A stretch of DNA of 64,000 bases from Maribacter litoralis (GCF_003075045.1 NZ_QCZD01000003.1:434001-498000), one strand, 5' to 3'. Positions 24,453 through 37,336 are shown, counted from the first letter of the stretch. Notes: generated from the letters alone by a model not told the origin. Numbers and translations: made by a program.

Positions 24453-26087
24453 CTATTGTAGCGTTGCAGGGTAATTCGTAGGGTAATCGCCGACGTTCAA
24501 TAAATTGCCCGATGCTTCAAAATTAGAACCGTAAGTTGCATCTATTGCTTTCATAAACTCATTTGCCAACAAAGCGTAACCCCTAGCTGTTGGATGTATA
24601 CCATCTAAAGAAAACGCACTACCTGTAACCAAACTAGAAGTTAAGGTAAAATCACCACTTGTAATTCCGCCATTAGCTAATTGATTTAATAACCCGTTGG
24701 CATCGACCAATGCCAAACCAGCTTGATTCGCCGTTGTCTCGATTATTTGATTAAATGCCGCCGTAGCTACCGCTATTTCTTCTTGCTCACTTGGTATCAA
24801 TACCCATTTGTCTTCTAACGGCAATGAAATTCCTTCAACAGAAAACTGACCTGCCAATGCCTGAGGTAAGCCTGCAGCCATAAGAGCAGCAACCGATTCT
24901 GTATTTACCGTACCTATAATAGATGAACTTGGCAATACAAATAAATCATCTGCAGTAGCTTCTCTGGTTTGACCATATGTGCTACCCAACAAACCTGCAA
25001 CCAAAGGTGCCGCTTCAACCGGCAAGCCAAACGATTGAACAAATGCTGGAAATGTAGGACTCGCTGCTAACACACCCGCAATCTCAGCAGACAAATCAAC
25101 CAACGTTTCATCTCTGATCACCACTTCACTAGCTGCAGTTTCAGAAAACTCTATTGATCTTTCTGGCACACCTAAAAAAGCGTACACCTGATTCAACTGT
25201 CCAAAAATACCATTTAAGGTCGCAATCTGATCTCCAAAATCCGGATTTGTAGGATCCAAAGGATTATGAGGCACGGTTGTAAAATGAGGTACATCGGTAA
25301 CATTAGGTATGTTGGCCACAACTCCTTGCGCTCCACCTGCAGTCAAAGTAGCTATTAAAGCTCCATAACTCCCATCAAAACCTTGACCTGGAGCACCTGA
25401 CACCGGTGTTATTGGATCTGTACCATCTCCACCAGTGGTGGCATATCCTAAAACATCATTATTTCCTATCCACAATGAGAAAAAACTAGGTGACTGACTT
25501 ACTGCCATTTCCAACACGCTAATATCTGGCGTTGTACCGGTCATTCTTACAAAATATGGATTTGCCAAACCTAATTGAACATTAGCTATATTACCATAGC
25601 CTGGCGCCAATAAATGAAAACTTTTTGCACCAGGAACACCTAAATTATTAAAAGGACCTGTTGGATTATTCAAGGCGATATCCGTTGTAACAGTTACATC
25701 ACCAATCAAGGACTCTAAAGAAACCGGACCTGCTCCCCCAAAGACCAATCTTGGATCTTGAATTCTTGTTCCAGCCAAAGCAAGGCCACCAATATTGTCG
25801 TTGGTCAAAGGTTGCGTAAAACTACCTCCACCCGCAAGACTAAATTTCTGCGATAATAAATTAGGCATAGAATATGTTTGACTTGCCTGAAACAATGCTC
25901 CATCGGTAAAACCTGCTGTTAACGAGTTCCCTAAAGAAACATAGTTAGAAAAATCTGCCGATCCAGCGGTTAACGCCGGAAGTTCTTCAGCCATTACTTC
26001 TGGCTCAAGGTCTACATCTTCAGGATCATTACAAGCCGTAAAAGCCAAGACACCCAAAGAAATATATAAATATTTTAAGTTTTTCAT
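24453..26087 (-). CDS. SGNH/GDSL-hydrolase lipoprotein
   Basis: A 544-residue exported lipoprotein. A signal with a lipobox ends FTAC at residue 19. The SGNH signature blocks are present: block I in VSLGNSLTAGF (about 51-61), block III in WIGNNDVLGY (about 207-216) and block V in DGIHPTARGYALLANEF (about 494-510). It is long for the family, with a roughly 150-residue insertion of Ala/Pro/Gly-rich loops. It should act as an esterase or lipase at the outer membrane. It follows a TonB receptor by 18 nt, and together they look like an uptake unit for an esterified substrate. Confidence 0.88.
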   Translation of the reverse strand: MKNLKYLYISLGVLAFTACNDPEDVDLEPEVMAEELPALTAGSADFSNYVSLGNSLTAGFTDGALFQASQTYSMPNLLSQKFSLAGGGSFTQPLTNDNIGGLALAGTRIQDPRLVFGGAGPVSLESLIGDVTVTTDIALNNPTGPFNNLGVPGAKSFHLLAPGYGNIANVQLGLANPYFVRMTGTTPDISVLEMAVSQSPSFFSLWIGNNDVLGYATTGGDGTDPITPVSGAPGQGFDGSYGALIATLTAGGAQGVVANIPNVTDVPHFTTVPHNPLDPTNPDFGDQIATLNGIFGQLNQVYAFLGVPERSIEFSETAASEVVIRDETLVDLSAEIAGVLAASPTFPAFVQSFGLPVEAAPLVAGLLGSTYGQTREATADDLFVLPSSSIIGTVNTESVAALMAAGLPQALAGQFSVEGISLPLEDKWVLIPSEQEEIAVATAAFNQIIETTANQAGLALVDANGLLNQLANGGITSGDFTLTSSLVTGSAFSLDGIHPTARGYALLANEFMKAIDATYGSNFEASGNLLNVGDYPTNYPATLQ

Positions 26088-26105
26088 TTCAACTTTTGAT
26101 TTTAA

Positions 26106-28895
26106 TTAGTTGTTAATAGTCCAAGATAAGTAGTACATAGATCCAATAAGTCCTGTTCCGAACGCAGTATTATATTCTTTACCCGTAAGGTTTGTACCCC
26201 CTAATTTGAATGCAGATTTAATACTTGGAACCTCATAGCTGATTTGCGCATCAACTACATGAAACTCTGGTATAACACCATTTCCAAAAGTAGCTTCCCA
26301 GAAATAATCATCACTAAATCTGTACGATACATTAAATCCGAAATTTTCGAAAAGCTCTTTATTACCAAAAGAAGCCTTGAATTTGTGTTCTGGAGTGTTG
26401 AAGTTCAACATGACATCTGGGTTGGCATCACGATCGAAATCCAATTTCGTAAACGTATAACTACCCCCTAAATCAAAATTGCCCAAAATCTTTACATCAA
26501 GACCTAAAGATGCTCCGTAAGAATTAACATTGGCATCGGTATTTGTATAAGTACTATATGCCTGGAAATCTCCATTCGCTATTGCCGCCACAGAAAGACC
26601 GCCGTCACCAACTTCTCCATAGTAAGGAGCAACTACCACTTCTTGTGAGATGAAATCTTCATAGCTGTTATAATATGTACTAAAATCTATAACTAACTTA
26701 TCGACCTTACCTCTGTACCCAATTTCAAAAGATGTTACTTTTTCTGGCTTTACCAAATCTGGATTAGCAACCTCAAGTACAGATGGGTCCCCTGTTTCAG
26801 CCAATGCCGTTGCAGAAGCAGCAGAATACGAATTATTATAAGGCGCAGCACCTGTCTGAGTAACTGACGAAGGCTGACCTAACAACTGACCTGATGCACT
26901 TACATCGAAATCTCTTGAATACTGCTCTAAATTATCGGGTGCAGACCCTACCAAAATTGCCCTACCAGCATCCAATCCAATAAAAAGATCTTGAGTAGTT
27001 GGGTTTCTAAAACCTGTTTGAGCAGACGCTCTAATGTTATGATTTCTGTTCAACGTATAACCTGCAGATAATCTTGGAGAGTAAAAACCATCAAAAAATT
27101 CTGATTTATCATATCTAATAGACCCTGTTAATTTTAAACTTTTTTCTCCGGCCATAGGCAATGTCTTTTGAACCTGAGAGTAAATTCCAAATTCGGAATA
27201 ATCAATAGGACCGTCTTCTTCAGAGTCTGTATAAATAGTACCTAAGGAATTTAAACTATATTCTCTAAACGACCCCCCAACTTGAATTTCTGCCCAATCA
27301 ATTAAATGACTGAAGTTATAATTACCATCTGCATGATAATATTTAGACTGATCGTAAAACTGTGATCCAACACTTAAATCTGGATCTTTTATCACCCTAT
27401 TAAAAGCTGCTTCGAATTCTGGAGTACCCGGCAATAATCTTCCAGACTCTGCTTGTGCCCTTGCTGCAGCATGTGCCTGTTGGTCAGTAGCACCTGCCAA
27501 AGTAGCCTGTACATATGCCCCAGTATATTCACCAAACCAAGTATTATCATCTTTCCAAGATCTGTTGATGTTAATACCCGTAAACACCATATCATATGAG
27601 TCACCGGCCTTATCGCCAACCACGTAACCTCTTACAAAAAAGTTGTCATTTTTGATTTCTAATTTATGTTGTTCTTGAAAGAAACCAGCAATATTATACC
27701 TATTAGTACCTTGATATATTGTATTTCCCGTTCCAACTTTACCTACATAAGAAATCTCTAAACTATTATCTTCGATCGGTCTATAATACAAACCCCAATC
27801 GGCTTTAATACTTTCTGCATTATAATTGGTAAGATCACTTTCGTTATATCCTGTTCTACTAACAATTTCTGAAGGCACCAATGCATTTGCACCAGAAGGC
27901 AAAACACCAAGACCTTCAAGAGTTAAAGCAACCTCCTTTATATTCGTAGAAACCTCATCTCCATATACATTGACACCATCATAGTTCAAGTTATCCCTTG
28001 TACCACCAGTGACAATCTTATCATCGGTATTATTAGCTGCCCAATCCGTTCCTTTTAAGTAACCGAAATTAACCTTTGCAGCAAATTTATCACTGAATTT
28101 ATGAGCCGCTCTAATACCAAAATCGGTATATGAATTATCACCTGCAGCTTTTTGAGATGTTATACCCTGTTTAATAGAAACACTTATACCCTCATAATCA
28201 AAAGGACTTTTACTACGCATGAACAAAATACCATTAAAGGCATTGGCTCCATAAAGTGCAGATGATGCACCTGGCAACAATTCAACACTTAAAACATCTG
28301 GCTCAATTAAACCTACCAAATTACCAATAGGGAAATTCAATGCCGGTGTTGAGTTATCCATACCATCTACAAGTTGCATAAAACGCGTATTGGCGAAAGA
28401 CGCAAAACCTCTTGTATTTACAGATTTAAAAGTTAAACTGTTTGTATTTACATCAACCCCTTTTAAGTTTTCAAGTCCACCGTAAAAATCTGCGGCAGTA
28501 GAATTCTTAATTTCAGATATACCAATACGCTCTACCGTAACCGGCGATTCAAAAATACGTTCTGGAGTTCTTGATGCAGAAATTACCACCTCATCTAAAA
28601 AGGTTTGTGATTCATTTAAAATTACAGTAATAGTTTGGTTGGCACTCGTAATATCTTCTGTGCTACTGGTATATCCAATACTAGACACTTCTATTTTAAA
28701 TGGAGGCACTTCTGACGTTGCCAAATTAAAATTACCATCAAAATCTGTTACTGTTCCAATCGTTTTGCCAACAATTACAATATTGGCCCCGGGGATAGGC
28801 ACGTTGTCTTGATCAACAACATTACCACTGATATTGGTCTGGGAATACCCTACAGTACCCATAATCATCAATGCTAAAAGTAGTATTGCTCTCAT
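26106..28895 (-). CDS. TonB-dependent receptor with carboxypeptidase-regulatory-like N-domain
   Basis: A 929-residue outer-membrane transporter. A signal peptide (ends GYSQ, about residue 19) is followed by a CarboxypepD_reg-like domain (about 20-100, with GANIVIVGKTIGTVTDFDGNF). A plug follows (about 110-225, VVISASRTPERIFESPVTVE), then a beta-barrel to the C-terminal strand. The barrel contains long Asn/Asp/Tyr-rich loops. The SGNH lipoprotein is the next gene after 18 nt, so the ligand is probably lipid-like or esterified. No SusD partner is present. Confidence 0.92.
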   Translation of the reverse strand: MRAILLLALMIMGTVGYSQTNISGNVVDQDNVPIPGANIVIVGKTIGTVTDFDGNFNLATSEVPPFKIEVSSIGYTSSTEDITSANQTITVILNESQTFLDEVVISASRTPERIFESPVTVERIGISEIKNSTAADFYGGLENLKGVDVNTNSLTFKSVNTRGFASFANTRFMQLVDGMDNSTPALNFPIGNLVGLIEPDVLSVELLPGASSALYGANAFNGILFMRSKSPFDYEGISVSIKQGITSQKAAGDNSYTDFGIRAAHKFSDKFAAKVNFGYLKGTDWAANNTDDKIVTGGTRDNLNYDGVNVYGDEVSTNIKEVALTLEGLGVLPSGANALVPSEIVSRTGYNESDLTNYNAESIKADWGLYYRPIEDNSLEISYVGKVGTGNTIYQGTNRYNIAGFFQEQHKLEIKNDNFFVRGYVVGDKAGDSYDMVFTGININRSWKDDNTWFGEYTGAYVQATLAGATDQQAHAAARAQAESGRLLPGTPEFEAAFNRVIKDPDLSVGSQFYDQSKYYHADGNYNFSHLIDWAEIQVGGSFREYSLNSLGTIYTDSEEDGPIDYSEFGIYSQVQKTLPMAGEKSLKLTGSIRYDKSEFFDGFYSPRLSAGYTLNRNHNIRASAQTGFRNPTTQDLFIGLDAGRAILVGSAPDNLEQYSRDFDVSASGQLLGQPSSVTQTGAAPYNNSYSAASATALAETGDPSVLEVANPDLVKPEKVTSFEIGYRGKVDKLVIDFSTYYNSYEDFISQEVVVAPYYGEVGDGGLSVAAIANGDFQAYSTYTNTDANVNSYGASLGLDVKILGNFDLGGSYTFTKLDFDRDANPDVMLNFNTPEHKFKASFGNKELFENFGFNVSYRFSDDYFWEATFGNGVIPEFHVVDAQISYEVPSIKSAFKLGGTNLTGKEYNTAFGTGLIGSMYYLSWTINN

Positions 28896-29154
28896 TCTTA
28901 ATTAAAGTTTAAAATTAGTTGTGGGTTAAGATACAGATTATTTCATACCAATAATAGTAATTTGAAAAAAATTATGCATGCATAGTATTATTTTAATAAT
29001 TTTACCCCTCTTTTGTTGGTAAAACCATAATTAACTTTTTGTTTACAATTGACTAAAACTCAATCTAGTCAATAAAAAATAAGTTACAGTACGAATAAAA
29101 AAAAGGGCATGATTAAGATCATACCCCTTTTGATAATTATATTAATATTTTTAA
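28896..29154. other. Intergenic region upstream of the TonB receptor
   Basis: A 259-nt AT-rich gap between glmS and the TonB receptor gene. Apart from the glmS terminator at 29101-29131 I see no gene. A leftward promoter for the receptor must lie here, but no full TTG/TAnnTTTG pair is obvious. Confidence 0.4.
29101..29131 (-). terminator. Terminator after glmS
   Basis: AAAAGGG-CATGAT pairs with ATCAT-CCCCTTTT (one bulged base) around a short loop. On the minus strand it runs into a U-tract and it sits 24 nt after the glmS stop. Confidence 0.75.
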
Positions 29155-30999
29155 TTATTCCACCGTTACAGATTTCGCAAGGTTTCTAGGTTGGTCTACA
29201 TTACAACCTCTCATTACCGCAATATGGTACGAGAGCAATTGCAAAGGTATTGTAGTCAATAATGGCGTCAAACTTTCTAAAGTCTCCGGCACCTCTATTA
29301 CGTGATCTGCCAACTCTTTTACCTGTTCGTCCCCTTCAGTAACAATTGCTATAATTTTACCTTTTCTAGATTTAATTTCTTGGATATTGCTTACCACTTT
29401 TTCATAATGTCCTTTTTTTGTAGCAATTACAAAAACTGGCATATGTTCATCGATAAGTGCAATTGGACCATGCTTCATTTCCGCTGCCGGATATCCTTCA
29501 GCATGAATGTAACTGATTTCTTTTAATTTAAGCGCTCCTTCTAGTGCCACAGGAAAATTATACCCTCTTCCTAAGTAAAGACAATTAGTTGAATCTTTAT
29601 AGACATCCGATATAATTTCAATTAATGTATTGGATTCCAAAGATTTTTCAACCTTACTTGGTATAGTTTCCAATTCAGTTAAATACTCATGGTACTTAGA
29701 TTCTGAAAAAATGCCTTTTGCCTTAGCCAATTTTAGAGCCATTAAAGTCAATACAGTAATTTGAGTAGTAAACGCCTTTGTTGAGGCAACCCCAATCTCT
29801 GGTCCGGCATGTGTATAGGCTCCGGCATTTGTTTCCCTTGCAATAGATGAACCTACCACATTACAAACACCAAATACAAATGCACCTTTTTCTTTAGCCA
29901 ATTTGATTGCCGCTAAAGTATCTGCAGTTTCACCAGATTGTGAAATTGCAATTAATACATCTTTATCTGTAATAACAGGATTTCGATACCTGAACTCTGA
30001 AGCATACTCTACTTCTACAGGAATTCTTGCTAAATCTTCAAATATATACTCTGCCACCAAACCTGCATGCCAAGATGTACCACAAGCAACAATAATAATT
30101 CTATTGGCATTTAAGAACTTTTCCATATTAAGGTCAATTCCCGCCATTCTAATTAAACCTTGGTCTGCCAACAAACGCCCCCTATACGTATCTTTTATAG
30201 CTCTAGGTTGCTCATAAATCTCTTTTAACATAAAGTGATCATAACCACCTTTCTCAATTTCTTCAAGATTCATTTGAAGCTCTAGAATTCTTGGATACGC
30301 AACTGCATCATCCTTAATTTTTCTAAGCTTTATTTCTTTTCCTAGTCTAATAATGGCCATTTCCTCATCTTCAAGGTAAACGGCGTTATTAGTAAACTCA
30401 ATAAACGGAGAAGCATCCGATGCTATAAAAAATTCTTTTTCACCAACACCAATAGCTAAAGGACTACCCAACTTAGCCACTACAATCTCATCTGGCTTAT
30501 TTTTATCAAATACTGCAATTGCATATGCGCCAACAACTTGGTTAAGTGCTATTTGAACCGCTTTACCAAGTTTAACATCTTCGGTTTTCTTAACCTCCTC
30601 AATTAGATTAATTAATACTTCTGTATCGGTATCAGACTGAAAGGTATAACCACGTTTGGTCAACTCTTGTTTTATGGATTCATAATTTTCAATGATACCA
30701 TTATGAATTATTACTAGATCACCTGAATTGGAATAATGCGGGTGTGAGTTAACATCATTTGGAACACCATGTGTTGCCCAACGTGTATGACCAATACCGA
30801 TAGTACCAGCCTGAGAAATACTCTTTGCCTTATTCTTTAAGTCTTCTACCTTACCTTTTGTTTTGGAAAGATTTATCTGATTACCATCATACAATGCAAT
30901 TCCTGCACTATCATAACCTCGGTATTCTAATCTTTGAAGTCCTTTTATTATTATAGGAAAAGCTTCCCTATGTCCTATGTAACCAACAATTCCGCACAT
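29155..30999 (-). CDS. glmS: Glutamine-fructose-6-phosphate aminotransferase (isomerizing)
   Basis: A 614-residue enzyme that makes glucosamine-6-phosphate for cell-wall and lipopolysaccharide synthesis. The N-terminal glutaminase domain begins MCGIVGYIGH with the catalytic Cys2, and the glutaminase pocket has GHTRWATHG. Two SIS domains follow, with GTSWHAG and SQSGETADT (about 302-360) and the C-terminal PRNLAKSVTVE, which closes the active site. A -7 element lies 44 nt upstream. There is no glmS ribozyme; the 156-nt gap is too short. It follows the GT5-DUF4270 unit. Confidence 0.98.
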   Translation of the reverse strand: MCGIVGYIGHREAFPIIIKGLQRLEYRGYDSAGIALYDGNQINLSKTKGKVEDLKNKAKSISQAGTIGIGHTRWATHGVPNDVNSHPHYSNSGDLVIIHNGIIENYESIKQELTKRGYTFQSDTDTEVLINLIEEVKKTEDVKLGKAVQIALNQVVGAYAIAVFDKNKPDEIVVAKLGSPLAIGVGEKEFFIASDASPFIEFTNNAVYLEDEEMAIIRLGKEIKLRKIKDDAVAYPRILELQMNLEEIEKGGYDHFMLKEIYEQPRAIKDTYRGRLLADQGLIRMAGIDLNMEKFLNANRIIIVACGTSWHAGLVAEYIFEDLARIPVEVEYASEFRYRNPVITDKDVLIAISQSGETADTLAAIKLAKEKGAFVFGVCNVVGSSIARETNAGAYTHAGPEIGVASTKAFTTQITVLTLMALKLAKAKGIFSESKYHEYLTELETIPSKVEKSLESNTLIEIISDVYKDSTNCLYLGRGYNFPVALEGALKLKEISYIHAEGYPAAEMKHGPIALIDEHMPVFVIATKKGHYEKVVSNIQEIKSRKGKIIAIVTEGDEQVKELADHVIEVPETLESLTPLLTTIPLQLLSYHIAVMRGCNVDQPRNLAKSVTVE

Positions 31000-31042
31000 A
31001 TTACTTTCTATTTGAGTATTTTATATTGAATTCTAATTGTCG

Positions 31043-31050
31043 CAAAACTA
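31043..31050 (-). promoter_or_regulatory. -7 promoter element of glmS
   Basis: The minus strand reads TAGTTTTG, matching TAnnTTTG, 43 nt upstream of the start codon. No -33 TTG is visible. Confidence 0.45.
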
Positions 31051-31155
31051 ATTAATTACACCATTAGAATTTAATTATTTAGTTTAAACAACGATAATTA
31101 TGTATAAGTGGTATGTAGACAGCTAAATTAATTTCAATAAATGTAGAAACACTTA

Positions 31156-33890
<2,735 letters not shown>

Positions 33891-33926
33891 AAAGGTTATA
33901 TTTTATTTTTCACTGGAACGTAACCG

Positions 33927-33934
33927 CAAAATTA
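33927..33934 (-). promoter_or_regulatory. Possible -7 element for the GT5-DUF4270 unit
   Basis: The minus strand reads TAATTTTG, matching TAnnTTTG, 37 nt before the ATG. The -33 TTG is missing. Confidence 0.35.
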
Positions 33935-33965
33935 CAAAAAATATAGAGATTAGCAGTAATTATAG

Positions 33966-33973
33966 TAAGTTTG
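33966..33973 (+). promoter_or_regulatory. -7 promoter element for panC
   Basis: TAAGTTTG matches TAnnTTTG and ends 7 nt before the ATG at 33981 and 19 nt before the ATG at 33993. A leader of normal length would favour the second ATG. No -33 TTG is seen. Confidence 0.4.
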
Positions 33974-33980
33974 CTCGCTA

Positions 33981-34838
33981 ATGCAATTTTCAATGCAGGT
34001 AATTAAGACCAAAAAAGTACTTACAGAAAAACTGAACGAACTTGGTAGCAGCCTAAACCTAGGTCTTGTGCCAACTATGGGAGCCCTTCATCAAGGACAT
34101 GCATCGTTGATAAAAAAAGCGGTTTCTGAAAATGACAAGGTGGTTGTCAGTATTTTTGTAAACCCTACGCAGTTCAACAACTTAGAGGACTTGAACAAAT
34201 ACCCAAAAACATTAGATGCAGATTTACTTTTGATTTCTGAAATTTCAGAAGACATTATAGTATTTACTCCCGAAGTTTCTGAAATATATCCTGAAACCGT
34301 TATTCCAAAAATTTATGATTTTGAAGGACTGGACAAGGTGATGGAAGGTGAATTTAGAGACGACCATTTTAATGGTGTAGGTACAATTGTTGAAGAATTA
34401 CTAATAGTGGTACACCCAACAAAAGCATATTTTGGCGAAAAAGACTTTCAACAATTTCGTATTATCCAGAAACTTACTGAAATAAGACAAATACCTGTTG
34501 AAATAATTGGTTGTGAAATTGTAAGAGAAGACCACGGTTTAGCCATGAGTTCTAGAAACGAAAGGTTAAGTAAAGAAATACGACAAAAAGCTGCGTTCAT
34601 TTATGAGACATTAAAGACTGCCAAAAATAAATTTGGCACGGATAATGTACTGAATATTAAAGACTGGGTAGTTAACGAGTTTAAAAAAACAAACGATTTT
34701 GAGCTTGAATATTTCGACATTACCGATGTTGAAACCTTAACACCAGTAACTGATAAAATAAATAATATAAAATACAGGGCGTTTATTGCCGTTTACGTAG
34801 AGAACGTACGTTTAATAGATAACATAGCCTTAAATTAG
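33981..34838 (+). CDS. panC: Pantothenate synthetase
   Basis: An up to 285-residue ligase that joins pantoate and beta-alanine with ATP, the last step of pantothenate synthesis. It contains the nucleotide-binding [19 protein letters not shown] (about 30-48), [20 protein letters not shown] and the [13 protein letters not shown] and SSRNERLS signatures. The reading from ATG 33981 is printed here; ATG 33993 ([10 protein letters not shown]) would give a more usual length and a better leader. panD follows 8 nt later, so one transcript probably carries panC, panD and the membrane gene. Confidence 0.96.
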   Translation: MQFSMQVIKTKKVLTEKLNELGSSLNLGLVPTMGALHQGHASLIKKAVSENDKVVVSIFVNPTQFNNLEDLNKYPKTLDADLLLISEISEDIIVFTPEVSEIYPETVIPKIYDFEGLDKVMEGEFRDDHFNGVGTIVEELLIVVHPTKAYFGEKDFQQFRIIQKLTEIRQIPVEIIGCEIVREDHGLAMSSRNERLSKEIRQKAAFIYETLKTAKNKFGTDNVLNIKDWVVNEFKKTNDFELEYFDITDVETLTPVTDKINNIKYRAFIAVYVENVRLIDNIALN

Positions 34839-34846
34839 TACAAGTT

Positions 34847-35197
34847 ATGCAAGTAGAAGTAGTTAAATCTAAAATACATCGTGTAAAGGTTACCGGTGCC
34901 GATCTTAATTACGTTGGTAGTATTACTATTGACGAAGATTTAATGGATGCCGCTAATTTTATTCGTGGTGAAAAGGTTCAAATTGTCAACAATAATAACG
35001 GTGAAAGACTAGAAACATATATTATACCGGGTCCTAGAAAAAGTGGTGAAATAACCTTAAACGGTGCTGCGGCCAGAAAAGTTGCCGTAGGAGATGTTTT
35101 AATTTTAATTTCTTATACTTGGATGGATATTGAAGAGGCAAAGAAATTTAACCCTTCTTTAGTTTTCCCTAACGAAGCAAACAACCTATTGACCTAA
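34847..35197 (+). CDS. panD: Aspartate 1-decarboxylase
   Basis: A 116-residue pyruvoyl enzyme that makes beta-alanine for pantothenate. The self-cleavage site is Gly-Ser in [10 protein letters not shown] (G23-S24), where the Ser becomes the pyruvoyl group. The [23 protein letters not shown] stretch (with AANFIRGE) and [17 protein letters not shown] are typical of PanD. It is of normal length and lies 8 nt after panC and 2 nt before the next gene, so the pathway's two steps are co-expressed. Confidence 0.96.
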   Translation: MQVEVVKSKIHRVKVTGADLNYVGSITIDEDLMDAANFIRGEKVQIVNNNNGERLETYIIPGPRKSGEITLNGAAARKVAVGDVLILISYTWMDIEEAKKFNPSLVFPNEANNLLT

Positions 35198-35199
35198 AG

Positions 35200-36165
35200 T
35201 TGACCAATACACTGAAAAAGAATCTTAAAATTATACTCCCAATAGCCTTGGGAGTTTTTTTAGTTTGGTATTCTTACAACTCCACTACACCCGAAGATAG
35301 AAAGGAAATTATCTTTTACATTAAGGAAGCAAATCCGTTATATGTATTTTTATCTGTATTACTAGGTATACTCGGTCACGTGTCTAGAGCCATAAGGTGG
35401 AACTACCTTTTAGAACCACTTGGCTACAGACCCAAGCTCATAAACAACATTTTAATCATTCTAACTTCATATTTTGCTAATCTAGGTATTCCAAGAACTG
35501 GAGAAATACTAAGGGCAACGGCATTATCCACGTATGAAAACGTTCCGTTTGAAAAAGGTTTTGGCACCATTGTAACCGAAAGGGTTATTGATGTAATTAT
35601 GCTTCTATTGGTAGTAACCCTGGCTTTTTTACTTCAGACAGATATAATTATGGGCATACTACAAGAACGTGGTTTTAATGTTACCGGACTTCTTTTTTTG
35701 GCATTGGGTGGTATCGCTTTATTATTCGTTTGTATTTTTATCATCAAGAGATCTAAAAGTGAATTTGCCAATAAAATAAAAACCTTTGTAAAAGGACTTC
35801 TTGACGGAGTATTCAGCATTTTTAAAATGAAAAATAAATGGCTGTTCATTTTACACACTTTTTTCATTTGGGGATGCTATATCGGTATGCTTTGGATAAT
35901 AAAATTTACCGTTCCAGAAACCATTTCACTTTCCATAAGCCAACTTTTGGTAGCCTTTGTTGCAGGGGCTTTTGCGATGGCCACAACTAACGGTGGTATA
36001 GGGCTTTACCCTATTGCCGTAAGCAGTGCTTTGGCAATCTTTGGTATTAGCTCTGTATCGGGTGATGCCTTTGGATGGATAATTTGGATCGCACAGACTT
36101 TAATGATAGTTGTTTTTGGTGCAATATCTTTTCTGCTATTACCGTTATTGAACAGAAGCAAGTAG
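35200..36165 (+). CDS. UPF0104/lysylphosphatidylglycerol-synthase-like flippase membrane protein
   Basis: A 321-residue integral membrane protein with about eight hydrophobic spans. It fits the LPG_synthase_TM (UPF0104/AglD-like) family through HVSRAIRWNYLLEPLGYRP (about 63-81), the FANLGIPRTGEILRA loop and the FVAGAFAMATTNGGIGLYP segment. Such domains are flippase-like or act in phospholipid and cell-surface chemistry. There is no lysyl-transferase domain, so lipid lysylation is not supported. The TTG start is 2 nt after the panD stop. Confidence 0.8.
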   Translation: MTNTLKKNLKIILPIALGVFLVWYSYNSTTPEDRKEIIFYIKEANPLYVFLSVLLGILGHVSRAIRWNYLLEPLGYRPKLINNILIILTSYFANLGIPRTGEILRATALSTYENVPFEKGFGTIVTERVIDVIMLLLVVTLAFLLQTDIIMGILQERGFNVTGLLFLALGGIALLFVCIFIIKRSKSEFANKIKTFVKGLLDGVFSIFKMKNKWLFILHTFFIWGCYIGMLWIIKFTVPETISLSISQLLVAFVAGAFAMATTNGGIGLYPIAVSSALAIFGISSVSGDAFGWIIWIAQTLMIVVFGAISFLLLPLLNRSK

Positions 36166-36193
36166 TTTACTTACATCTAATCAATAACCCCTT

Positions 36194-37336
36194 ATGCGTA
36201 ATCTATCTTTTATTTTCGCACTCTTATTTGGCTTAACCTCCTATGCGCAAGTAACACAAGAAATTTTCGAATCGTTTAAACTTCAAGAACGTAGAGATGT
36301 TCATTATTATTTTCCAGAGAATTTAGACGAAACCAAAAAATACCCAATAATCATAGTACTTGATGGCGAGTATCTATTCGAGCAAGTTGTAGTTACCTCT
36401 AAATTTTATAGTAGATTTCATGGTATGCCCCAAAGTATAGTTGTAGGTATTGACCAAAGCAAAAACGATCTTAGATATGAAGATTGTGCTTTTGATCCAG
36501 AAAGTGGTTTACCTACTGAGAAAGGCAAAAGTTTTTATGAGTTTATTGGTATGGAACTTATACCTTACCTAGACCTTAATTACAGTACAGCGCCTTTTAA
36601 GATGATCGTAGGGTATGACCTTACTGCGAACTTCATAAACTACTGGCTGTTTAAAGACAATTCTATTTTTGATGGCTATGTAAGTATTTCACCTACACTT
36701 GCCCCAGAAATGGAAAGTAGGGTACCCATGCGACTGGGTGCTTTTGACAATCAAATTTTTTACCAACTTATTGTTGAAGGGGAAGCAAGTAATGACAAGC
36801 AGAGAATATTGACTATGCACAATGATATTAAATCTATAGAAAAAGAGTCTTTACATTATTTCTTTGATGAGTATACAAATGCTGACCATATCTCTGTAGC
36901 GACTTACGGTATAGGCAAAGCCTTTGACAATATCTTTGGCATGTTTAAGCCCATAAGCCCTAAGGAATATAAAACACAGATTCTTACCAGTGAAGAACCT
37001 GTTTACAATTATTTAGAGAATAAATACCAAGGTATTGTTGATATGTTTGGCTTTAGCAAACCGGTTGAATTGAATGACATTATGGCAATTTATGCTGCCT
37101 CTAGAAAAAAAGAAGATTTTGAATCGTTAAAACCTTTATCCGACCTCTGTAAAAAAGAATACCCCGAGACTATGCTTGGTTTTTATTTTGAAGCAGAGTA
37201 CTATGAACAACTTGGCGAACCTAAAAAAGCATTAAGAACATTTGAAAAGTCTTTTCAAATGAAAGAAATAGATTTTTTAACTAAAGAAATGGCCCTTGAA
37301 AAAATGGACGCACTAAAAGCCGATTTCGGCTTTTAA
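36194..37336 (+). CDS. Esterase-fold exported protein with the nucleophile Ser replaced
   Basis: A 380-residue protein with a signal peptide (ends YAQ, about 19) and an esterase-D/alpha-beta-hydrolase domain (about 30-270). The strand PIIIVLDGEYLF and the ESGLPTEKGKSFYEFIGMEL segment are typical. At the nucleophile elbow, where GxSxGG would be expected, the sequence is VGYDLTAN (G140-Y-D142-L-T). The catalytic Ser is thus Asp and the Gly pair is lost. A C-terminal helical part (about 300-380) looks like a tetratricopeptide pair (GFYFEAEYYEQLGEPKKALRTF). It probably binds rather than hydrolyses, or uses other residues. Confidence 0.72.
   Translation: MRNLSFIFALLFGLTSYAQVTQEIFESFKLQERRDVHYYFPENLDETKKYPIIIVLDGEYLFEQVVVTSKFYSRFHGMPQSIVVGIDQSKNDLRYEDCAFDPESGLPTEKGKSFYEFIGMELIPYLDLNYSTAPFKMIVGYDLTANFINYWLFKDNSIFDGYVSISPTLAPEMESRVPMRLGAFDNQIFYQLIVEGEASNDKQRILTMHNDIKSIEKESLHYFFDEYTNADHISVATYGIGKAFDNIFGMFKPISPKEYKTQILTSEEPVYNYLENKYQGIVDMFGFSKPVELNDIMAIYAASRKKEDFESLKPLSDLCKKEYPETMLGFYFEAEYYEQLGEPKKALRTFEKSFQMKEIDFLTKEMALEKMDALKADFGF

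Noticed and set aside
31000..31155. A glmS ribozyme or riboswitch upstream of glmS
   Set aside because: The gap is 156 nt and no ribozyme core is recognisable; the ribozyme is typical of Gram-positive bacteria.
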